Of a stretch of DNA of 9,354 bases, positions 6,693-9,354 are shown piece by piece. How positions within the stretch are numbered: the stretch's first letter is position 1; each line of letters opens with the position of its first letter. A model generated the notes under the pieces. That model did no database searches. It saw only the letters and a program-made list of their open reading frames with translations, and was not told the DNA's origin. Source of the DNA: an uncultured Eubacteriales bacterium (GTDB taxonomy: Bacteria; Bacillota; Clostridia; Oscillospirales; Acutalibacteraceae); contig ONIF01000137.1 in NCBI GenBank assembly GCA_900317795.1, positions 1-9,354 of the forward strand, in the 5' to 3' direction. The translations under genes and the position numbers were made by a program.

Positions 6693-7916
6693 TTGAAGTA
6701 TAAATATACTGCGATGAACAGTAAGAACCAGAAAAAAGAGGGTACAGTCGATGCTTCTTCACAGACCGAAGCGATTGCTACTCTGCGTTCAAAGGGACTT
6801 ATTGTTCAGGACATCGTTGAAACGGGTGAGGCTACCGAAAGTATCTGGGATATGGATATAGGCGGTGACATCCATACAAGAAAAATAAAACCCAAAAAAC
6901 TCCTTATGTTCTTTAACCAGATGGGCATGATGATGAAAGCAGGTATTAACCTCTCCATGTCAATGGACATCATGATACAAACCGAGAAAGACAGCGGAAT
7001 GAAGAAAATTCTTCAGGAAATCAATGAAAACCTTTACAGCGGTTTTACTCTCTCCCAGGCAATGAGAAACTTTGCAGGTTTTCCGGGTGTTTATCTCAGT
7101 ATTATCGAAGCCGGTGAGGCTAACGGACGTATCGACTCCGCTTTTGAGCAAAGTGCGTTGATTTGTAAAAAAAGTATGGCTCTTGCAAGTAAAATCAAGA
7201 GTGCCATGATGTATCCGATATTCCTTATCGTTCTCGTAATCGGTGTTATTATCATCTTTACCGTATTCGTTATTCCGAACTTTGCAGGAGTTTATGACGG
7301 CTTCGGTGCGGAACTTCCCGCAATTACCCAAATGCTGCTTGACTTCTCGAACTTCCTTATTAACTACTGGTTCATAACCGTGGTGGTAGTAGGTGCTATT
7401 GTATTCGGATTTATTATGCTCAAAAAGAACAATGCTCAGTTTGCCATGCTGGTGGCAGAGTATCTTCTGAAAATACCGCTCGTCGGACCGATTATCCGTC
7501 AGAGTGCTTTGGCACGTTTCTGCCGTCTGATGTCAACCCTTACAGATGCAGGTATCCCTATTCACAGAGCAATGGCTCTCGCAAGAGATGCAGTACCTAA
7601 TATATATGTAAGAGAAAAAGTTCAGGCAGTGCTTGATGACGTTCAAATCGGTGTTACTATCAACGAGGCTATGGCAAAACATGCCGTATTTGATTCAATT
7701 CTTGTTTCTATGATTCGTGTCGGTGAGGAATCGGGTATGCTTGGCGATTCTCTTATGAAAATGGCTGACCTCTTTGAAACTCAGACAGACGAATCTACTC
7801 AGAAGCTTACAGACTCTATGACTCCTATCATGACAGTTGTGATAGGCGGTGTCGTAGGCGTTCTCGTAGTCGGTATGTATATGCCTATGTTCAGTATGTA
7901 CAGTATCATCAAATAA
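6693..7916 (+). CDS. pilC: PilC/GspF-family inner-membrane platform protein
   Basis: The membrane platform on which PilB and PilT act to add or remove pilins. The 407 residues begin with the typical YKYTAMNSKNQKKEGTVDA stretch, then a linker and two GspF domains (about 68-195 and 270-393). Each domain opens with the family's pattern around a Gly-Ile (KAGINLSMSM; LTDAGIPIHRAM) and holds a GE-rich motif (GEANGRID; GEESGML). Membrane helices are predicted at about 176-194, 226-243 and 378-397. Length and domain order match the family. It starts at TTG 6693 with a strong ribosome binding site and is the last gene before the intrinsic terminator, so it closes the machinery operon. GspF of a type II system is the alternative; pilT and pilM/N/O in the operon favour PilC. 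Confidence 0.94.
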   Translation: MKYKYTAMNSKNQKKEGTVDASSQTEAIATLRSKGLIVQDIVETGEATESIWDMDIGGDIHTRKIKPKKLLMFFNQMGMMMKAGINLSMSMDIMIQTEKDSGMKKILQEINENLYSGFTLSQAMRNFAGFPGVYLSIIEAGEANGRIDSAFEQSALICKKSMALASKIKSAMMYPIFLIVLVIGVIIIFTVFVIPNFAGVYDGFGAELPAITQMLLDFSNFLINYWFITVVVVGAIVFGFIMLKKNNAQFAMLVAEYLLKIPLVGPIIRQSALARFCRLMSTLTDAGIPIHRAMALARDAVPNIYVREKVQAVLDDVQIGVTINEAMAKHAVFDSILVSMIRVGEESGMLGDSLMKMADLFETQTDESTQKLTDSMTPIMTVVIGGVVGVLVVGMYMPMFSMYSIIK

Positions 7917-7936
7917 TATTTCTGCGACTATTTCAG

Positions 7937-7975
7937 AAAAGGGCAGATCTCCGTTTTTTCGGGGCTGCCCTTTTT
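7937..7975 (+). terminator. Rho-independent terminator after pilC
   Basis: AAAAGGGCAG (7937-7946) pairs with CTGCCCTTTT (7965-7974). An inner stem, CTCCG with CGGGG across a T-rich loop, extends the hairpin, and the transcript ends in a T-run (7971-7975). It lies 20 bases past the pilC stop and should end the pilMN-to-pilC transcript. Confidence 0.9.
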
Positions 7976-8070
7976 ATAAAGTAAAGCATATTTTATCGGA
8001 TTAAATATTTTATCAAAAAATTTACAATTTTTTAACAAATAATTTGTAGGAAATGTTAGTGAAAAATGAC

Positions 8071-8098
8071 TTGAATAGAATTTTATTTATAGTATAAT
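8071..8098 (+). promoter_or_regulatory. Sigma-A-type promoter of the prepilin operon
   Basis: TTGAAT (8071-8076) and a perfect TATAAT (8093-8098) are 16 bases apart, in an AT-rich stretch between the pilC terminator and the first prepilin gene. The start point would be near 8105, giving a leader of about 43 nt that contains the ribosome binding site. This suggests prepilin transcription is independent of the machinery operon. Confidence 0.65.
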
Positions 8099-8147
8099 GT
8101 AATTATGTATAATTATTTCTTGCACCATTAAAAAGGGGGAATTTTTT

Positions 8148-8819
8148 ATGAACAGTAATCTGCGGCAAAAGATACCAAAGTATAAATCAAGGGCAGGTAT
8201 GTCGTTGACGGAGCTTATCGTCGGTGTTACGATAATAGCGTTGGTGCTTGGGTCGGCTGCGGGGGCAATCGTCACCGGCTATAAGACTACCATTGACAAT
8301 GCCGAGCGTAACAGGGTGGCTGCCATGAGTGCCTCCATGAACGAGGTCATAATGAAAGCGGTCAAAAACTGTGCATTTTCAAACAAGCACGAGGCAAGCA
8401 AGCATTTTTTGAAATCGGATATATTTCCGGCCGATACTTCCACCGAAAGTCCGAGTCCCGTGCCGATGGTGACAGATGACAACCTTGCTGCCGAGCCTGT
8501 ACATCAGGCTGCATTGTCGCTTTTTTCAAAGACATATATGTCCACTATGGAACATGAAGAAGATATGTATGTATATCAGAATGCCGACGTGCAGGTAACG
8601 TATGTCGCAAATGAGGTCAATTATGCTTCTGTTTCATTTCCCGATGCGGACTATGAGGTACAGTATTGTTTGATTCTTGACTCTACCCGCCATATCCAGA
8701 CAACGAAAGATGTGCCTATCAACGGGATAGAAATAAGAACGGTTGTCTATACATCATCTCAGATTCCGGAAGAAGTGGTTTCTTTCGTGCCGTACAAAAC
8801 GCAAAAGAGAGTGAAGTGA
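8148..8819 (+). CDS. Type IV prepilin-like protein (putative minor pilin)
   Basis: A 223-residue protein with a class III (prepilin) signal. A basic leader ends at G17, the predicted cleavage is between G17 and M18, and the mature start MSLTELIVGVTIIALVLG has the conserved Glu at mature position 5 (E22) and a hydrophobic helix. PilD should cut it. The mature protein would be about 206 residues, larger than many Gram-positive major pilins. Two cysteines, C75 and C174, could form a disulfide. A Pro/Ser-rich patch sits near residues 100-108. The C-terminal domain is not recognised. An AAAAGGGGGA ribosome binding site lies 7 nt before the ATG. The stop falls inside the ribosome binding region of the next prepilin gene, so the two are co-transcribed. 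Whether it is a minor pilin or a structural subunit cannot be decided from the sequence. Confidence 0.85.
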   Translation: MNSNLRQKIPKYKSRAGMSLTELIVGVTIIALVLGSAAGAIVTGYKTTIDNAERNRVAAMSASMNEVIMKAVKNCAFSNKHEASKHFLKSDIFPADTSTESPSPVPMVTDDNLAAEPVHQAALSLFSKTYMSTMEHEEDMYVYQNADVQVTYVANEVNYASVSFPDADYEVQYCLILDSTRHIQTTKDVPINGIEIRTVVYTSSQIPEEVVSFVPYKTQKRVK

Positions 8820-8824
8820 GGGGG
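8819..8824 (+). promoter_or_regulatory. Ribosome binding site that sets the start of the second prepilin at 8831
   Basis: AGGGGG at 8819-8824, overlapping the stop of the first prepilin gene, lies 6 nt before ATG 8831. An upstream in-frame GTG (8816) would place the start inside this site, without its own ribosome binding site, so it is rejected. Confidence 0.7.
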
Positions 8825-8830
8825 AACGAT

Positions 8831-9283
8831 ATGAAAAAGTTTAGATCGAAAAAAGGTATGACATTGGTTGAGCTTGTTGTTACTATCGCTATTCTTGGTA
8901 TCGTTTCGGGATTTTCTCTTACAATAGTGGTTACCGCAATGAATAACTACTCCGAAGCGGCTATCGTGCAGGGTGACCAGGATACCGCTCTTATGCTGGA
9001 GGAATTTATCGTAAGACAGGCGAGAGTGGCAAGCAAAATACAGTTTGTTGAAAATGACGACCTTGTGGATAACGGCACGGGAAGCATAGAACCTAAAAAC
9101 AACAAACAGGGCTATTATATAGCCAAAGTCGGAACAAATGTTGAAACGTTTGTCTATGCGATAGAGGACGCAGCAACAGGTGAATATAATTTTGAGGGTT
9201 CCGATCCCCAAAAATATACCACCTTTTCGTATGAACACGTCAGTGAGATAACCATATCACCAAAATATTATCAGAGCCAATAG
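8831..9283 (+). CDS. Type IV prepilin-like protein, PilW/GspJ-like minor pilin candidate
   Basis: From the ATG at 8831 this is a 150-residue prepilin. It has a short basic leader (MKKFRSKKG), predicted cleavage between G9 and M10, mature start MTLVELVVTIAILGIVSG with Glu at mature position 5 (E14), and a hydrophobic alpha-1 helix. The following helix, with QGDQDTALMLEEFIVRQAR, resembles the Q-x-D...A-L...R-x-A pattern of PilW/GspJ-type minor pilins; this likeness is by eye only. It should be a PilD substrate and part of the pilus tip or initiation complex, but a main-fibre role is not excluded. It lies 11 nt after the first prepilin gene, with a strong ribosome binding site overlapping that gene's stop. 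Any further prepilin genes would lie beyond the right edge. Confidence 0.83.
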   Translation: MKKFRSKKGMTLVELVVTIAILGIVSGFSLTIVVTAMNNYSEAAIVQGDQDTALMLEEFIVRQARVASKIQFVENDDLVDNGTGSIEPKNNKQGYYIAKVGTNVETFVYAIEDAATGEYNFEGSDPQKYTTFSYEHVSEITISPKYYQSQ

Positions 9284-9331
9284 CGAAGAGCAATATCAAC
9301 TAACCTATTGATTAATCAATATTGCCCCGCT
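9282..9331. repeat. Inverted repeat with an inner perfect palindrome after the second prepilin
   Basis: AGCG (9282-9285) and GCAATAT (9290-9296) pair with ATATTGC (9319-9325) and CGCT (9328-9331) across a small internal loop. The region between includes a perfect 16-base palindrome centred on TTAA (9306-9321). The two folds compete, since the palindrome overlaps the right arm. No T-run directly follows, so this is a poor intrinsic terminator; a protein-binding site or element end is possible. Bases 9332-9354 hold nothing recognisable. Confidence 0.55.
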
Positions 9332-9354
9332 ACATATTTTCAGTCATTTAATTT

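Noticed and set aside
435..7916. Type II secretion system (Gsp) instead of type IV pilus
   Set aside because: PilB, PilC and PilD resemble GspE, GspF and GspO, but the presence of a PilT retraction ATPase and a PilM/N/O module without GspC, D, L or M fits a pilus.
8816..8830. GTG start at 8816 for the second prepilin
   Set aside because: It overlaps the previous stop and lies within the ribosome binding site of ATG 8831, which gives a leader of usual length.

Overview
The window carries a type IV pilus (T4P) assembly locus, all on the + strand. It most likely comes from a low-to-mid-GC monoderm of the Clostridia, perhaps Ruminococcus-like. That guess rests on strong GGAGG-type ribosome binding sites, AT-rich intergenic DNA, a sigma-A-type promoter style, and the absence of an outer-membrane secretin (pilQ) or its lipoprotein partner (pilP) next to pilMNO. 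The species call is inference.

Layout: the first ~60 bases hold a near-consensus promoter and ribosome binding site on the minus strand, for a divergent gene that starts just outside the left edge. Bases 63-434 have no convincing gene and serve as leader and promoter region for the pilus operon. Then comes a tight cluster: a pilM-pilN fusion (435-2246), pilO (2269-2964), pilD prepilin peptidase (2966-3811), pilB extension ATPase (3831-5537), pilT retraction ATPase (5646-6674) and pilC platform protein (6693-7916). It ends at a clear intrinsic terminator (7937-7975). A separate promoter (8071-8098) drives at least two prepilin-like genes (8148-8819 and 8831-9283). The right edge has a palindrome and an inverted repeat but no gene.

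How the parts should work together: PilD removes the leader peptides of the prepilins. PilB powers pilus assembly and PilT powers retraction, both acting on the PilC platform. The PilM/PilN/PilO group forms the alignment subcomplex at the membrane. The machinery and the prepilins appear to be separate transcription units.

The most unusual points are: (1) pilM and pilN are one gene, and the PilM half has lost recognisable nucleotide-binding motifs; (2) the 108-bp pilB-pilT gap contains two facing arrays of 7-bp repeats, and the right array supplies the pilT start codon and first codons, with no visible Shine-Dalgarno and a shortened PilT N-terminus; (3) the prepilin peptidase lacks the usual cysteine pairs and has an acidic loop; (4) the PilN and PilO ends carry Ser-rich low-complexity tails.
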